Below, piece after piece: positions 44,401-52,900 of a stretch of DNA of 57,668 nucleotides. The DNA comes from Flavobacteriaceae bacterium. GTDB taxonomy: Bacteria; Bacteroidota; Bacteroidia; Flavobacteriales; Flavobacteriaceae. Made by a program: the position numbers and the translations under genes. The notes beneath the pieces are model-generated. The model did not search any database. It worked only from the letters and a program-made list of their open reading frames with translations, and had not been told where the DNA came from. The stretch spans positions 1 to 57,668 of the forward strand of contig JANTFW010000005.1 of NCBI GenBank assembly GCA_024763245.1, written 5' to 3'. How positions within the stretch are numbered: the first letter of the stretch is position 1; each line of letters opens with the position of its first letter.

Positions 44401-45026
44401 GGATTGTCGGTGGTGATGGTTGGGCTTATGATATTGGTTATGGTGGTTTAGATCATATTCTTTCGTCTGGTGAAAATGTGAATATCTTAGTAATGGATAC
44501 AGAGGTGTATTCAAACACCGGAGGACAACAATCTAAGGCAACCCCTATTGCTGCCAGTGCTAAATTTGCCTTAGGTGGTAAAAAAGTAGCTAAAAAAGAT
44601 TTGGCCTTACAAGCAGTTTCTTATGGAAGTGTTTATGTAGCTCAGGTTGCTTCAGGTGCCAAAGATGCACAAACCGTTAAAGCTTTTAAGGAAGCAGCAG
44701 CATATGATGGACCATCTATTATTATAGCTTATTCACATTGTATTGAACACGGTTATGATATGGGTGCAGGGGCCGAACACCAAAAAATAGCAGTTGAAAC
44801 CGGCTATTGGCCTTTATTCCGCTTTAATCCTGAAAACCCAAAAGGTAAGAAGTTTAAAGTTGATTCTAAAGCTCCGATTGGTTCTGTTGAAGATTTCATG
44901 TATAAAGAAGCTCGTTTTGCTCGAGTCAAAAAAATGGATGAAAAATTTGCATCACTTATATTGGAGAAAGCACAAGAGCAAGTAGATGATAAATGGGAAC
45001 GATTACAAATTTTTAGTAACTTATAA
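41499..45026 (+). CDS. nifJ: Pyruvate:ferredoxin (flavodoxin) oxidoreductase
   Basis: 1175 residues, the size of the single-chain enzyme. It converts pyruvate and CoA to acetyl-CoA and CO2 and reduces ferredoxin or flavodoxin. The gamma/alpha-like part begins ICAIYPITPSSPMGEHAEA-like near residue 27. Two 4Fe-4S motifs are in LCTQCNKCSMVCPHAAI and CTGCNLCVAVCPAI. The thiamine-binding beta part has SGACPGCGETPYLKLLTQ, IANATGCSSIYGGNLPTTP and the late MDTEVYSNTGGQQSKATP. All expected domains are present. It ends at a strong terminator. The enzyme is oxygen sensitive in many hosts, so its presence suggests micro-oxic or anaerobic capacity. Confidence 0.97.
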   Translation: MKKFPKLILDGNEAVARIAHKTNEVCAIYPITPSSPMGEHAEAYSAKHMTNIYGDIPNVVEMQSEGGAAGAVHGGLQGGALTTTFTASQGLLLMIPNMYKIAGELLPTVFHIAARTIATHALSIFGDHSDVMATRQTGFAMLFGGSVQEAHDFALISQVATLKSRVPFLNVFDGFRTSHEIQKIDGITDDIIKEMMPFDKIMEHKERALNPKNPVIRGTAQNPDVFFQAREAANLYYQKAPAIVQETMDEFYKHTGRKYELFDYIGHPEAERVIVLMGSGTGPVRETIDTMVEAGEKVGAIIIRLYRPFDMEYFINKLPDTVKSIAVMDRTKESGSIGEPVYLDVVAAFAESDKPMPKIVGGRYGLSSKEFTPAMVKGIYDNLAKETPKNHFTVGIIDDVSHTHIDVADTFMTKKSTFNSLFYGLGSDGTVSANKNSIKIIGDTTDGYAQGYFVYDSNKAGSQTISHLRFGPDPIYSTYLINSADFVACHKYTFIEKYDMIAKIKKGGTFLLNSPYSKDEVWDNLPRKAQEQIIAKELDFYVIDATKVAQDAKLGRRTNTILQTCFFAISGILPKDDAIKRIKDAIVKSYSHKGDAVVQMNFNGVDKAIENLFKVDYPKQITSNKELKPFVTSDATDFTKEVLAMSMAGKGDLLPVGVFLPDGTFPTGTSQYQKRDIAEFVPVWDDNELCTQCNKCSMVCPHAAIRSKVVDNGLVSEFPDTLTSVAAKGRPFDKETESYVLQVSPYDCTGCNLCVAVCPAISKEDENFKAINMHAIAEVKKDEAQNWDHFIKLPDYDRTKLTTNNVKGSQFLEPLFEFSGACPGCGETPYLKLLTQLWGDDVVIANATGCSSIYGGNLPTTPYTKNNDGRGPAWANSLFEDNAEFGLGIKLALNAKQDRARKLLKSLEEEIGIDLVTSILDNDQKDETAKAAQFENIDKLNAILERLNNEDAKELLSLSDNLSTKQMWIVGGDGWAYDIGYGGLDHILSSGENVNILVMDTEVYSNTGGQQSKATPIAASAKFALGGKKVAKKDLALQAVSYGSVYVAQVASGAKDAQTVKAFKEAAAYDGPSIIIAYSHCIEHGYDMGAGAEHQKIAVETGYWPLFRFNPENPKGKKFKVDSKAPIGSVEDFMYKEARFARVKKMDEKFASLILEKAQEQVDDKWERLQIFSNL

Positions 45027-45052
45027 TTTGTTCTCAAAATAGAATTAGAATT

Positions 45053-45079
45053 AAGAGCCCCGGTTTGGGGCTCTTTTTT
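45053..45079 (+). terminator. Rho-independent terminator after the PFOR gene
   Basis: Perfect 9-base arms AAGAGCCCC / GGGGCTCTT with a 5-base loop are followed by a T-run to 45079. It lies 27 bp past the stop. Confidence 0.9.
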
Positions 45080-45237
45080 GTGAGTTTTTTTTAGACGGCT
45101 AGAATAGTTAATTAAGATTTCAAATTCGATGCACAATAAAAATTTATCTCATACTAAACTGATGTTTATAAAGGTCTAAATTTTATGAGAAGAAAGGCTT
45201 GGCAAATAATTTCCATTGTTTTGTGTTTGTGAATAAC

Positions 45238-45267
45238 TTGCAAGGCATTCTTTTTTGTTTATATTTG
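45238..45267 (+). promoter_or_regulatory. Flavobacterial promoter (TTG, 19 bp, TATATTTG) of the T9SS cargo gene
   Basis: TTG at 45238-45240 and TATATTTG at 45260-45267 are separated by 19 bp, the textbook spacing in Bacteroidota. The start codon is at 45290. Confidence 0.7.
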
Positions 45268-45289
45268 CTTATAAATTAAGCAAAGTATT

Positions 45290-46078
45290 ATGAAAAAAAA
45301 CTACAAATTTTATTTATCGCTATTGGCTGTTCCCATTGTTTCCTTAACCTTATTGAGCTTATCAGGAGGTAGAGATGGCCAATACAGTGGATCTCCTGGA
45401 GATGGAGGAGCTAATTGTGTCGTATGTCATTCACCAGGGGGTAATTTTAATACCAATGCCAGTATTAGCAGTACGATACCTGCTTCTGGTTTTGTATCTG
45501 GAAATACGTATGATGTAACGGTTTCGGTTACTTCTACTTCTTCCAAACATGGCTTTCAATTAACCGCAGAAGATGCCGCAGATACCAAAGTAGGTACTTT
45601 TGTCGCTGGATCCGGCAGTCAAGTGGTTAATGCCGGAGGCACACACGTAACCCATACATTATCAGGAAATCAATTGACCAGCTGGACGTTTTCTTGGACG
45701 GCACCCGAGACCACAGAAGGAAATCAAGTAACTTTCTATGCCGCTGTTAATGCCACTAATTCAGATTCTTCTACAACGGGTGACGAAGTGGTAACCACTT
45801 CTGCCCAATATGCTATGAACACGGTAGGAATTAAGGATTATGAGCGTATTTCTTTCTCAATTTATCCTAATCCATCTGAATCGTATATTTCTTTTATGAT
45901 GGAGGAGCTCCCTGCTGAAAATACAGAATTGACCATTACCAACTATCAAGGTCAAATCGTAAAAAGAGTAACCGATAATTTTACTCAAATTGATATTTCT
46001 TCTTTATCCAAAGGGGTGTACTTTGTGCAAGTTATTGCCGGTAATAAATTAGGTTTTAGCAAGTTTGTTAAATCCTAA
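45290..46078 (+). CDS. T9SS-exported protein with a choice-of-anchor V-type domain and CxxCH motif
   Basis: 262 residues. The signal peptide ends near residue 25. Residues of about 40-180 contain SPGDGGANCVVCHSPGGNF, with Cys43, Cys46 and His47 forming a heme-c binding type motif, followed by a beta-sandwich (YDVTVSVTSTSSKHGFQLTA, then LTSWTFSWTAP). This is the choice-of-anchor V domain pattern, which usually carries this CxxCH. The C-terminal 80 residues (FSIYPNPSESYISF, then SLSKGVYFVQVIAGNKLGFS) are a type A T9SS sorting domain, so it is cell-surface or secreted. It is the first of a group of exported heme-motif proteins. Confidence 0.85.
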   Translation: MKKNYKFYLSLLAVPIVSLTLLSLSGGRDGQYSGSPGDGGANCVVCHSPGGNFNTNASISSTIPASGFVSGNTYDVTVSVTSTSSKHGFQLTAEDAADTKVGTFVAGSGSQVVNAGGTHVTHTLSGNQLTSWTFSWTAPETTEGNQVTFYAAVNATNSDSSTTGDEVVTTSAQYAMNTVGIKDYERISFSIYPNPSESYISFMMEELPAENTELTITNYQGQIVKRVTDNFTQIDISSLSKGVYFVQVIAGNKLGFSKFVKS

Positions 46079-46280
46079 AAAAAAGTATCACATTGTCTTT
46101 TCTTAGAAAACATGATTATAGTCCCACGTAAAGCGTATAGGTATAGTCATATCAACATTTTTTTGGCCTTCGTCAAGTACATAAATTGACCTCTGATACG
46201 CTACTAAATATATAGTGTCAGCGGTTTTTTTATATACGTACTATTTGTATCTTTGAGTTTTTGAATTCAAAGATTACTTA

Positions 46281-47516
46281 ATGATGCTTAGATTTAGTAA
46301 ATTTGTAACTCGTGCAAAAAATATCGTATTCTCCATAGTCTTTCTAATGCCCTTATGGAGTAATGCTCAGGATAATTGGGTAGCTCCCGAATCGACAAAT
46401 CAATTGGTATCACCGGTAACAGATACCGACCAAGGTATAGCAGAAGGTAGTAAATTATACCAATCACTATGTGTGGCTTGCCACGGTATTTACGGTAAAG
46501 GAGACGGTGTAGCTGCTGCAGGACTTGATCCCAAACCTGCAAATTTTTATAGCGAAGCATTTCGTAAACAATCGGATGGGGCTGTTTTTTGGAAATTATC
46601 GAAGGGAAGAGGCGTGATGGCCGGCTACGAAAATATGTTGAATGAAAAAGACCGATGGGCTTTAGTTGCCTATTTAAAAAGTCTTCATAAAACAGATAAA
46701 AAGGATAGTCCAAAAAAAATTGACAATAATTCTGTAAAAGGAACCTTTCTGTTTACACAACTCATTAATACTCAAACGGTTCAAGTGTTACCTCAAAAAA
46801 GTGCAGAGTTTACCATTCAACATAGGTTTGGACCCACAACTTTAAATAAGCGTTTTATCAATCAGTTTATGGGGATGGATTTAAGCTCTAATATTCGTAT
46901 TGCCTTTGCCATGGCGTTAAATGAAAATATGTATATGGAGTTGGGTAGAACAAAATTTGGGAAAGTGTACGATGTTGGTATTAAATACCTTTGGCTGAGA
47001 CAAACCCTTGATACCAAAACACCATTTAGCTTGGCGGTCTATTCTAATTTAGGGGTTATGACAGCTAAATTTCCAAGTCTTGTAGAAGGTAGTACTTTTG
47101 AGGATGGATCAAACTTTGACTATATATTTTCACACCGTCTTACCTATAATTTTCAACTAATTATGGCCAGAAAATTTTCAGATATATTTTCATTTCAACT
47201 TAGTCCGGTTTTTATTTGGAGAAACTTGGTACCGGTAGATGAGAATAATTTGGTGGTAGCAATACCCATTAGTGGCCGTTTTAAACTATCGACCAAGACA
47301 GCACTTCTGTTTGAAGTAGCACCGGTATTTAATACGGCTAATGAAAGATTACCGCTATCCTTATCTTATGAAATCGCCAGTAGTAGCGCCCACGCATTTC
47401 AAATTGTATTGAGTTCTACTGATCAAATATTGGAGTCTGCTGTATATACACAACCTACTTATGATTATACCAAAGGTCAATTTGTGCTAGGTTTTAACAT
47501 TAAACGATTATTCTAA
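46281..47516 (+). CDS. Cytochrome c domain fused to a DUF5777-like outer-membrane beta-barrel
   Basis: 411 residues. After a signal peptide (residues 1-30) there is a monoheme cytochrome c domain of about residues 50-135. It has Cys64, Cys67 and His68 in LCVACHGIYGKGDGVAA, the distal Met ligand probably Met113 in KGRGVMAGYENML, and the terminal helix DRWALVAYLKSL. The remaining 265 residues are alternating beta strands of the DUF5777-like barrel (FTIQHRFGPTTLNKRF, then RIAFAMALNENMYMELG) ending in a final aromatic strand (QFVLGFNIKRLF), as outer-membrane proteins do. It is probably an outer-membrane barrel with a periplasmic or surface heme. It overlaps the next gene by one base (TAATG). Confidence 0.82.
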   Translation: MMLRFSKFVTRAKNIVFSIVFLMPLWSNAQDNWVAPESTNQLVSPVTDTDQGIAEGSKLYQSLCVACHGIYGKGDGVAAAGLDPKPANFYSEAFRKQSDGAVFWKLSKGRGVMAGYENMLNEKDRWALVAYLKSLHKTDKKDSPKKIDNNSVKGTFLFTQLINTQTVQVLPQKSAEFTIQHRFGPTTLNKRFINQFMGMDLSSNIRIAFAMALNENMYMELGRTKFGKVYDVGIKYLWLRQTLDTKTPFSLAVYSNLGVMTAKFPSLVEGSTFEDGSNFDYIFSHRLTYNFQLIMARKFSDIFSFQLSPVFIWRNLVPVDENNLVVAIPISGRFKLSTKTALLFEVAPVFNTANERLPLSLSYEIASSSAHAFQIVLSSTDQILESAVYTQPTYDYTKGQFVLGFNIKRLF

Positions 47517-47938
47517 TGAGAATTACTAAAATATTTTTTGTTTCTTTGGTTTTGGTGATGATTTCTCTACAATCTTGCACCAAAGATAAAGGGCCTATCG
47601 AACCGGAGGTAATACTTACTACGGTTAGTTTTTCCATGGATGTTCAACCCATTTTTGATACGAATTGTATCTCTTGTCACAATACGGCAAATAGTCAATA
47701 TTATGGTTATTTAGATCTATCAACAGGTTATGCCTATTCTAGTTTAGTTGCTGTTGTTTCTAATGGATATAGTCCTAATCTTCGTGTTTCAAGTGGAGAT
47801 GCTGAAAACTCGGTTTTATGGCAAAAAGTCAATAATTCGCAACTTTTTGGAAGCAATATGCCACTGGGAGGAACTATAACAAATGCAGAAATAGAAACAA
47901 TTAAAGTCTGGATTAATGAAGGGGCAATAGAGAATTAG
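47516..47938 (+). CDS. Lipoprotein cytochrome c-like protein
   Basis: 140 residues. The lipobox is in VLVMISLQSC (Cys21), so the protein is lipidated. One heme motif (Cys51, Cys54, His55 in NCISCHNTANS) is followed by a Met in GSNMPLGG that fits the sixth ligand. The rest (YGYLDLSTGYAYSSLVAVV) is the 'planctomycete cytochrome C' type layout common in Bacteroidota. It is translationally coupled to the cytochrome/barrel gene by a one-base overlap and probably passes electrons to or from it, which is an inference. Confidence 0.8.
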   Translation: MRITKIFFVSLVLVMISLQSCTKDKGPIEPEVILTTVSFSMDVQPIFDTNCISCHNTANSQYYGYLDLSTGYAYSSLVAVVSNGYSPNLRVSSGDAENSVLWQKVNNSQLFGSNMPLGGTITNAEIETIKVWINEGAIEN

Positions 47939-48271
47939 GGGAATGTCAGGGAAGAGATAAAGTAACGTATCTTGAGTTTCATATTTTTTTTGTTTAAATG
48001 CTTTTTTGTATTCTCGTATGAACTTTTGTAGCCAAAGTTATTCGTAATTTCTTACCACTGCCATTTGGTTATTAATAATAATTCATACATTATAATTAAT
48101 TCGGATATATTTGATGTTTAATAAACTATTAATCTTAGTTTTTTCTTAGAAAGTTTTTTATCAAGTTATAGAATATGATTAGTTAGATATTTAAATAAGT
48201 TGTAACTTAGTACTTTATTATTCTTCTTTTGGAAACAAACAAGACTAACATCTATATAATTATTTTTACGA
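47939..48271 (+). other. AT-rich intergenic region upstream of the arylsulfotransferase-like gene
   Basis: 333 bp. A TATATTTG element (48106-48113) fits the -7 consensus but lies 158 bp before the start codon. No hairpin with a T-run, coding frame, tRNA or repeat was recognised. A long 5' leader is possible. Confidence 0.4.
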
Positions 48272-49897
48272 ATGAATAGAATTAAAAGAATTAAAAGAAT
48301 TAAATTAGGATTCTTTTTTGTAGGTATATTATTTATAGTGTTTAAAACAGAAGCTCAGGACCTTACACTTGGGTTGTTAAAATCGGATGTTTCTCTGGAA
48401 GAGACGTATACACTTTTTACTCCGGAAAAGAATACCGATGTTTACTTGGTAGATAATTGTGGGCAAAAAATAAATCAGTGGACCTTCTCCGAAAAACCAG
48501 GGGCAACTTGTTATATTTTACCCAATGGTGATTTGTTGCGAGCTGGTAAAGATTCCCTAGAAATAAGGGATTGGCAAAACGACCTACTTTGGTCATATGC
48601 TATGAATGAACACGGTTATCAACAGCATCATGATATCGAACCTCTTCCAAATGGAAATATTTTATGCATTTTAACAGACAATTACACACGGGATGAAATG
48701 ATTGAAGCGGGACGCAATCCAGCAATTACCGATGACACATTTAAATTAGATAGAATTATTGAACTGCAACCAGTAGGTGTAAATGATGCCAATTTAGTGT
48801 GGGAATGGAAATTTTTTGACCATTTAATTCAAGATTTTGATGCTTCAAAATTAAACTATGGTCAAGTGGAAAATCATCCTGAGCGCATTGATATTAATAT
48901 TCCTAATGATAACACATATGATTTTACACATCTAAATGCAGTAGATTACAACTCGAATCTAGATCAAATTTTACTTTCTTCGAGAAACTTAAATGAAATA
49001 ATAATTATAGATCATAGTACAACTACCCTTGAAGCTTCAGGACACACTGGAGGTAATTCTAATAAAGGGGGTGATCTTTTATGGCGTTGGGGGAATCCTC
49101 AATTTTATAGGCAAGGAACAGCAGATGATCAAAAACTATTTTTCCAACACGATTCTAAATGGGTAGAAACTGGATATCTTGACGAAGGAAAAATTTCAGT
49201 TTTTAATAATGGTGCTGATGGAACCCAAACTTATAGTTCAGTTCATCTAATACAACCGGAACTATCTAACGGAGAATACCTTATGGAAAATAATACATTT
49301 TTACCACAAGAATTTGATTGGTCTTGGAATGGTGCCTTTTTGGGAATTACTGTTTATGAACCTATTAAATCAAGTGCTCAAAGTTTGCCTAATGGAAATT
49401 TTGTGATTTGTGAGAGAAGTAAAGGTCAAATATCCGAAATAAATAAGAATGGACAACATTTGTGGTCCTATAAAAATCCTACAGGTACAGTAGTATACAA
49501 TCAATTTGATGAAATAATAAATCTTGATAACGCATTATTTAGAGGAGAAAAATACCCTTCCAATTATCCCGGTTTTTTAGGAAAAGATCTTACCCCAATA
49601 GGATTGATAGAAGATCAAAACAGCTTATCAGAAAGTTGTACTGACGCCTTAGGGAATGATTCATTTGTTTTGGATACATTTTATTTTCAAAATCCTGTAC
49701 AAGATCATGTGTTAAAACTAAATCACCTTGAAGGTATCCAAGCTATAACTATTTCTAATATTATGGGGCAACAGGTATTTGAGAGTACAATTCCCGGTAA
49801 ATCATCTATTGAAGTGTTCTTACCTACTGCTGCGGTTTATACTGTGCAAATAAGTACGAATCGGGGGATATTTACTAAGAAAATTATAGTTTTATAA
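48272..49897 (+). CDS. Arylsulfotransferase-like (ASST) protein exported by T9SS
   Basis: 541 residues. The first residues (NRIKRIKRIKLGFFFVGILF) form a basic n-region plus signal core. The body is a beta-propeller-like ASST fold: ATCYILPNGDLLRAGKDSLE, QQHHDIEPLPNGNILCI, DFTHLNAVDYNSNLDQIL, GGDLLWRWGNPQFYRQG and KLFFQHDSKWVETGYL. His residues in these motifs fit sulfate-transfer or ligand sites. The C-terminal 75 residues (FYFQNPVQDHVLKLNHLE, then TISNIMGQQVFESTI and TNRGIFTKKIIVL) are a type A T9SS sorting domain. It is secreted or surface-bound. Substrate unknown. Confidence 0.82.
   Translation: MNRIKRIKRIKLGFFFVGILFIVFKTEAQDLTLGLLKSDVSLEETYTLFTPEKNTDVYLVDNCGQKINQWTFSEKPGATCYILPNGDLLRAGKDSLEIRDWQNDLLWSYAMNEHGYQQHHDIEPLPNGNILCILTDNYTRDEMIEAGRNPAITDDTFKLDRIIELQPVGVNDANLVWEWKFFDHLIQDFDASKLNYGQVENHPERIDINIPNDNTYDFTHLNAVDYNSNLDQILLSSRNLNEIIIIDHSTTTLEASGHTGGNSNKGGDLLWRWGNPQFYRQGTADDQKLFFQHDSKWVETGYLDEGKISVFNNGADGTQTYSSVHLIQPELSNGEYLMENNTFLPQEFDWSWNGAFLGITVYEPIKSSAQSLPNGNFVICERSKGQISEINKNGQHLWSYKNPTGTVVYNQFDEIINLDNALFRGEKYPSNYPGFLGKDLTPIGLIEDQNSLSESCTDALGNDSFVLDTFYFQNPVQDHVLKLNHLEGIQAITISNIMGQQVFESTIPGKSSIEVFLPTAAVYTVQISTNRGIFTKKIIVL
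48278..48304 (+). repeat. Three in-frame copies of a 9-base repeat in the signal peptide
   Basis: AGAATTAAA occurs three times in tandem, each encoding Arg-Ile-Lys. The repeats keep frame and extend the basic n-region of the signal peptide. Confidence 0.85.
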
Positions 49898-49934
49898 AAT
49901 TATAATTTTTTTCTTTTAATTAGTCATACGTACA

Positions 49935-49971
49935 AAAGCGTTTGATGAATTTTAAATTCATCAAACGCTTT
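49935..49971. terminator. Bidirectional terminator between the arylsulfotransferase-like gene and pepT
   Basis: Perfect 18-base arms (AAAGCGTTTGATGAATTT and its reverse complement) around a single base make a 37-base hairpin. The flanking A-run (AAAAAAAGT) and upstream T-rich sequence serve both strands of the convergent genes. Confidence 0.88.
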
Positions 49972-49991
49972 AAAAAAAGTATATGTAGCGA

Positions 49992-51227
49992 TTAACTTTG
50001 CTTCTCTGCTGTTAATTCTACAATTCTAACAATTACATCAGTTGCTTTTTGGATGGCTTCGGCACTAACAAATTCATAACGCCCATGGAAATTATGTCCC
50101 CCAGCAAAAATATTGGGACAAGGCAAACCTTTATAAGATAGTTGAGAACCGTCTGTACCTCCTCTAATTGCGTGAATTAATGGTTTTATACCCAGGTCTT
50201 TCATCGCTTGTTCGGCAATATCAACAATATGCATTACCGGTTCTACTTTTTCACGCATATTATAATATTGGTCTTTGACTTCAATTTCGATGAAATTTTC
50301 ACCCAACTCACGATTCATATCGGCAGCAATTTTTTGAATTAAGGCTTTACGATTTTCAAATTTTTCCATGTCGTGATCTCGTATAATATAATAGAGTTCG
50401 GTTTTCTCTACATCGCCTTTCATCGTATGTAAATGAAAAAATCCTTCATAACCCTCAGTGTGTTCCGGAACTTCTTTTTCCGGTAAAGCTTTGATAAAAT
50501 CGGCGGCAATGGTCATGGAGTTAATCATCTTATTTTTGGCATAACCGGGGTGTACAATTTTTCCGGTGATAATCACTTTTGCACCAGCTGCATTAAAATT
50601 TTCATACTCTAATTCACCTACTTGACTTCCATCCATAGTGTATGCCCAGTCTGCGGCAAATTTTTCTACATCAAATTTTTGAGCACCTTTTCCTACTTCT
50701 TCGTCAGGTGTAAATCCTACGCGAATCTTTCCGTGTTTTATTTCAGGATGTTCCAATAAGTATTCCATGGCCGCCATTATTTCAGTAACTCCGGCTTTGT
50801 CATCAGCACCTAATAAAGTGGTTCCATCTGTGGTAATTAGTGTTTGTCCTTTATACAGTAATAAATCTTCAAAATAGTCCGGATCTAAAATAATATTCTC
50901 TTTCTCGTTGAGGACAATTGCTTTTCCGTCGTAATTTTTGTGGATTTGTGGTTTCACATCAGTTCCAGAAAAATCGGGACTGGTATCCATATGTGCTATA
51001 AAGCCAATAGTGGGTACTTCGTAATCCACATTAGAAGGGAGTGTAGCCATAATATAGGCATGTTCGTCTATACTCACATCTTCCATTCCCATGTCTTTTA
51101 ACTCTTTTACCAAGAGGTTTGCTAAATCCCATTGCTTCTCTGTACTGGGAAATACAGCTTCATTTTCCGGGTCAGATTGGGTGTCAATTTTTACATAGTT
51201 AAAAAATCGGTCTATTATAGGTTGCAT
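49992..51227 (-). CDS. pepT: Peptidase T (tripeptide aminopeptidase)
   Basis: 411 residues, the usual PepT length. It removes the N-terminal residue from tripeptides in the cytoplasm. The M20 zinc-binding motifs are present: [15 protein letters not shown] (His and Asp), [16 protein letters not shown] (bridging Asp), [15 protein letters not shown] (Glu-Glu) and a late [12 protein letters not shown] His. [17 protein letters not shown] is also typical. It follows the lipoprotein gene by 19 bp on the same strand and may share its transcript. Confidence 0.96.
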   Translation of the reverse strand: MQPIIDRFFNYVKIDTQSDPENEAVFPSTEKQWDLANLLVKELKDMGMEDVSIDEHAYIMATLPSNVDYEVPTIGFIAHMDTSPDFSGTDVKPQIHKNYDGKAIVLNEKENIILDPDYFEDLLLYKGQTLITTDGTTLLGADDKAGVTEIMAAMEYLLEHPEIKHGKIRVGFTPDEEVGKGAQKFDVEKFAADWAYTMDGSQVGELEYENFNAAGAKVIITGKIVHPGYAKNKMINSMTIAADFIKALPEKEVPEHTEGYEGFFHLHTMKGDVEKTELYYIIRDHDMEKFENRKALIQKIAADMNRELGENFIEIEVKDQYYNMREKVEPVMHIVDIAEQAMKDLGIKPLIHAIRGGTDGSQLSYKGLPCPNIFAGGHNFHGRYEFVSAEAIQKATDVIVRIVELTAEKQS

Positions 51228-51246
51228 ATATATTTGTTTTAAATGA

Positions 51247-51831
51247 TTATTTATTTGTATTAATTATTTCGAGTGTATTCATTATACTAATGGCTTCGCA
51301 AAGACGCGTGTTGACATTGGTATCACCATAAAATTCAATTTTTGTATATAAATATTTAGAATCAGATACCTTGAGATAGGATTGAAATAAATATAAAGAG
51401 GGATCTTGTTTAACTTTTTTACTTAAAAAACTAATTCCTTTTTTGCCTTTATAGGTATAGAATTTATTTTTTACAACGTTTAAATGATTCTCTAAACCCT
51501 TTTTTTCTATTCTAGAACGTAATACGGTGTCAATCGTAATTGGAGCACTTACCATTGAAAAATCCATAATATAGCTATCCGATAAATCTTTTATAGTATC
51601 CGCACTTATTATTTCAGACTGAATGTCATTAAAATAAAATTGTGTTTTCCAATTTTTTGGAATCTCAACACTAAAATTATTTTGATAATCCGTTATTGTC
51701 TCTAGGGAAGATAGCGAAATAGTAGAAGATTGACACGAAAAAATAGAATCTAATTCAGAAGAAGGTTTACAAGCAGAAACCACTGCCAATAAGACCATAG
51801 CTACTAGTAAAAAAAATATATTTCGATTCAT
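51247..51831 (-). CDS. Lipoprotein of unknown function, PsbP/Mog1-like fold possible
   Basis: About 194 residues from the ATG at 51831, giving a lipoprotein signal ([16 protein letters not shown]). The longer reading to 51867 would place a non-signal stretch in front. The body has [17 protein letters not shown] near residue 52, the 'F-x-V-x-[IV]-P-x-x-W' start seen in PsbP/Mog1-like and PsbP-like lipoproteins, and ends with [14 protein letters not shown]. No catalytic motif. It is upstream of pepT. Confidence 0.6.
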   Translation of the reverse strand: MNRNIFFLLVAMVLLAVVSACKPSSELDSIFSCQSSTISLSSLETITDYQNNFSVEIPKNWKTQFYFNDIQSEIISADTIKDLSDSYIMDFSMVSAPITIDTVLRSRIEKKGLENHLNVVKNKFYTYKGKKGISFLSKKVKQDPSLYLFQSYLKVSDSKYLYTKIEFYGDTNVNTRLCEAISIMNTLEIINTNK

Positions 51832-51996
51832 TTCCCAATTATGGATTAGAAGTGTAAAAGTACACAATTTCTATAAGTATTAAAATGTATTTACATTATG
51901 TTTTATATAAAGTGCTAATAATTAATAAGTTCTTGGTTTTTTGTTTTTTTTTCTGTAATTTTATCAACTTAAAAATGTAATTAAAACCAATTCACT

Positions 51997-52881
51997 ATGA
52001 AAAAATTTTTTTCGGCTCTGCTTTGGTTCTTTGTGTTGTTTTTGTTGGCACATGTTTTTCAATATTTTTTTGGTAATACAGTTTGTTCCGTATGTCAAAG
52101 TGCTTCAAATAAACCTTTACAAGAATCATTTCTACCAGCTGATATGAACTCCAAATTAGCAGATTTTACCCTCTCAGATATGTCTGGAAATACGATTTTT
52201 ACTTTTCCGAGTAATTTTATTGTAAATTCATCTGATGCATCGGTAGCTATACCGGATGCGATGCAGCCTTTTAAGGATTCTATTTTAACCTATCTTAATA
52301 CACATCAAGATCAAGAATTAGTAATTAGTGCAAAATATCTAAAATCAGAAGGCAAACCAAAGGGGTTGAATCGTGCAAATTTTCTGAAGGGGATTTTAAC
52401 TCAGGTGGGTTTAAATGCCGATAGAATATTACCCAAAGCGGTACTCTCCGATTATAATTATAATCAAAAGGGACAATATGGTGATGGTATTGCTATGGTT
52501 TTTCAAAATATCCCGGAAGAACAGCAATCCATAATTGAAAAAGGTATTGCACACAAAACTTTATACGCTAAATTTGGGACCCAATCGTTTCAACCCGATG
52601 CAACGCTTAAAGCCTATACGTACGAATTAAAGCATTACTTAATCAAGTACCCGGATAAAAATGTATGGGTTACCGGACATACTGATAATGTGGGTAAGGC
52701 TGATGCTAATTTTCAATTGGGACTTGATAGAGCAACACATGTTGTCGAATATTTAATAGAGCAAGGCGTTGCAAAGGAGCATATCAAGGCAGATTCTAAA
52801 GGAGAGACCGAACCGGTTGCTACAAACGATACTGAGGAAGGTCGTGCCAAAAATAGACGTATTACCATAACTATCAACTAA
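51997..52881 (+). CDS. OmpA family protein with N-terminal membrane helix
   Basis: 294 residues. The N-terminus has one long hydrophobic helix (ALLWFFVLFLLAHVFQYFF) followed by CSVC, with no lipobox Cys at the usual place. The C-terminal domain of about residues 185-294 is a peptidoglycan-binding OmpA/MotB domain: VTGHTDNVGKADANFQLGL with the ligand Asp, and EEGRAKNRRITITI with the ligand Arg. Residues of about 75-185 may be a second, degraded OmpA-like fold (AIPDAMQPFKDSILTYLNTH, then LNRANFLKGILTQVGLNADR). It precedes the HhH protein by 19 bp, suggesting one operon. Confidence 0.85.
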   Translation: MKKFFSALLWFFVLFLLAHVFQYFFGNTVCSVCQSASNKPLQESFLPADMNSKLADFTLSDMSGNTIFTFPSNFIVNSSDASVAIPDAMQPFKDSILTYLNTHQDQELVISAKYLKSEGKPKGLNRANFLKGILTQVGLNADRILPKAVLSDYNYNQKGQYGDGIAMVFQNIPEEQQSIIEKGIAHKTLYAKFGTQSFQPDATLKAYTYELKHYLIKYPDKNVWVTGHTDNVGKADANFQLGLDRATHVVEYLIEQGVAKEHIKADSKGETEPVATNDTEEGRAKNRRITITIN

Positions 52882-52900
52882 CCATTTTAATATTATTATT

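Noticed and set aside
46294-46713. 139-residue minus-strand open frame inside the cytochrome/barrel gene
   Set aside because: It lies entirely antisense to a gene with a clear signal peptide, heme motif and barrel.
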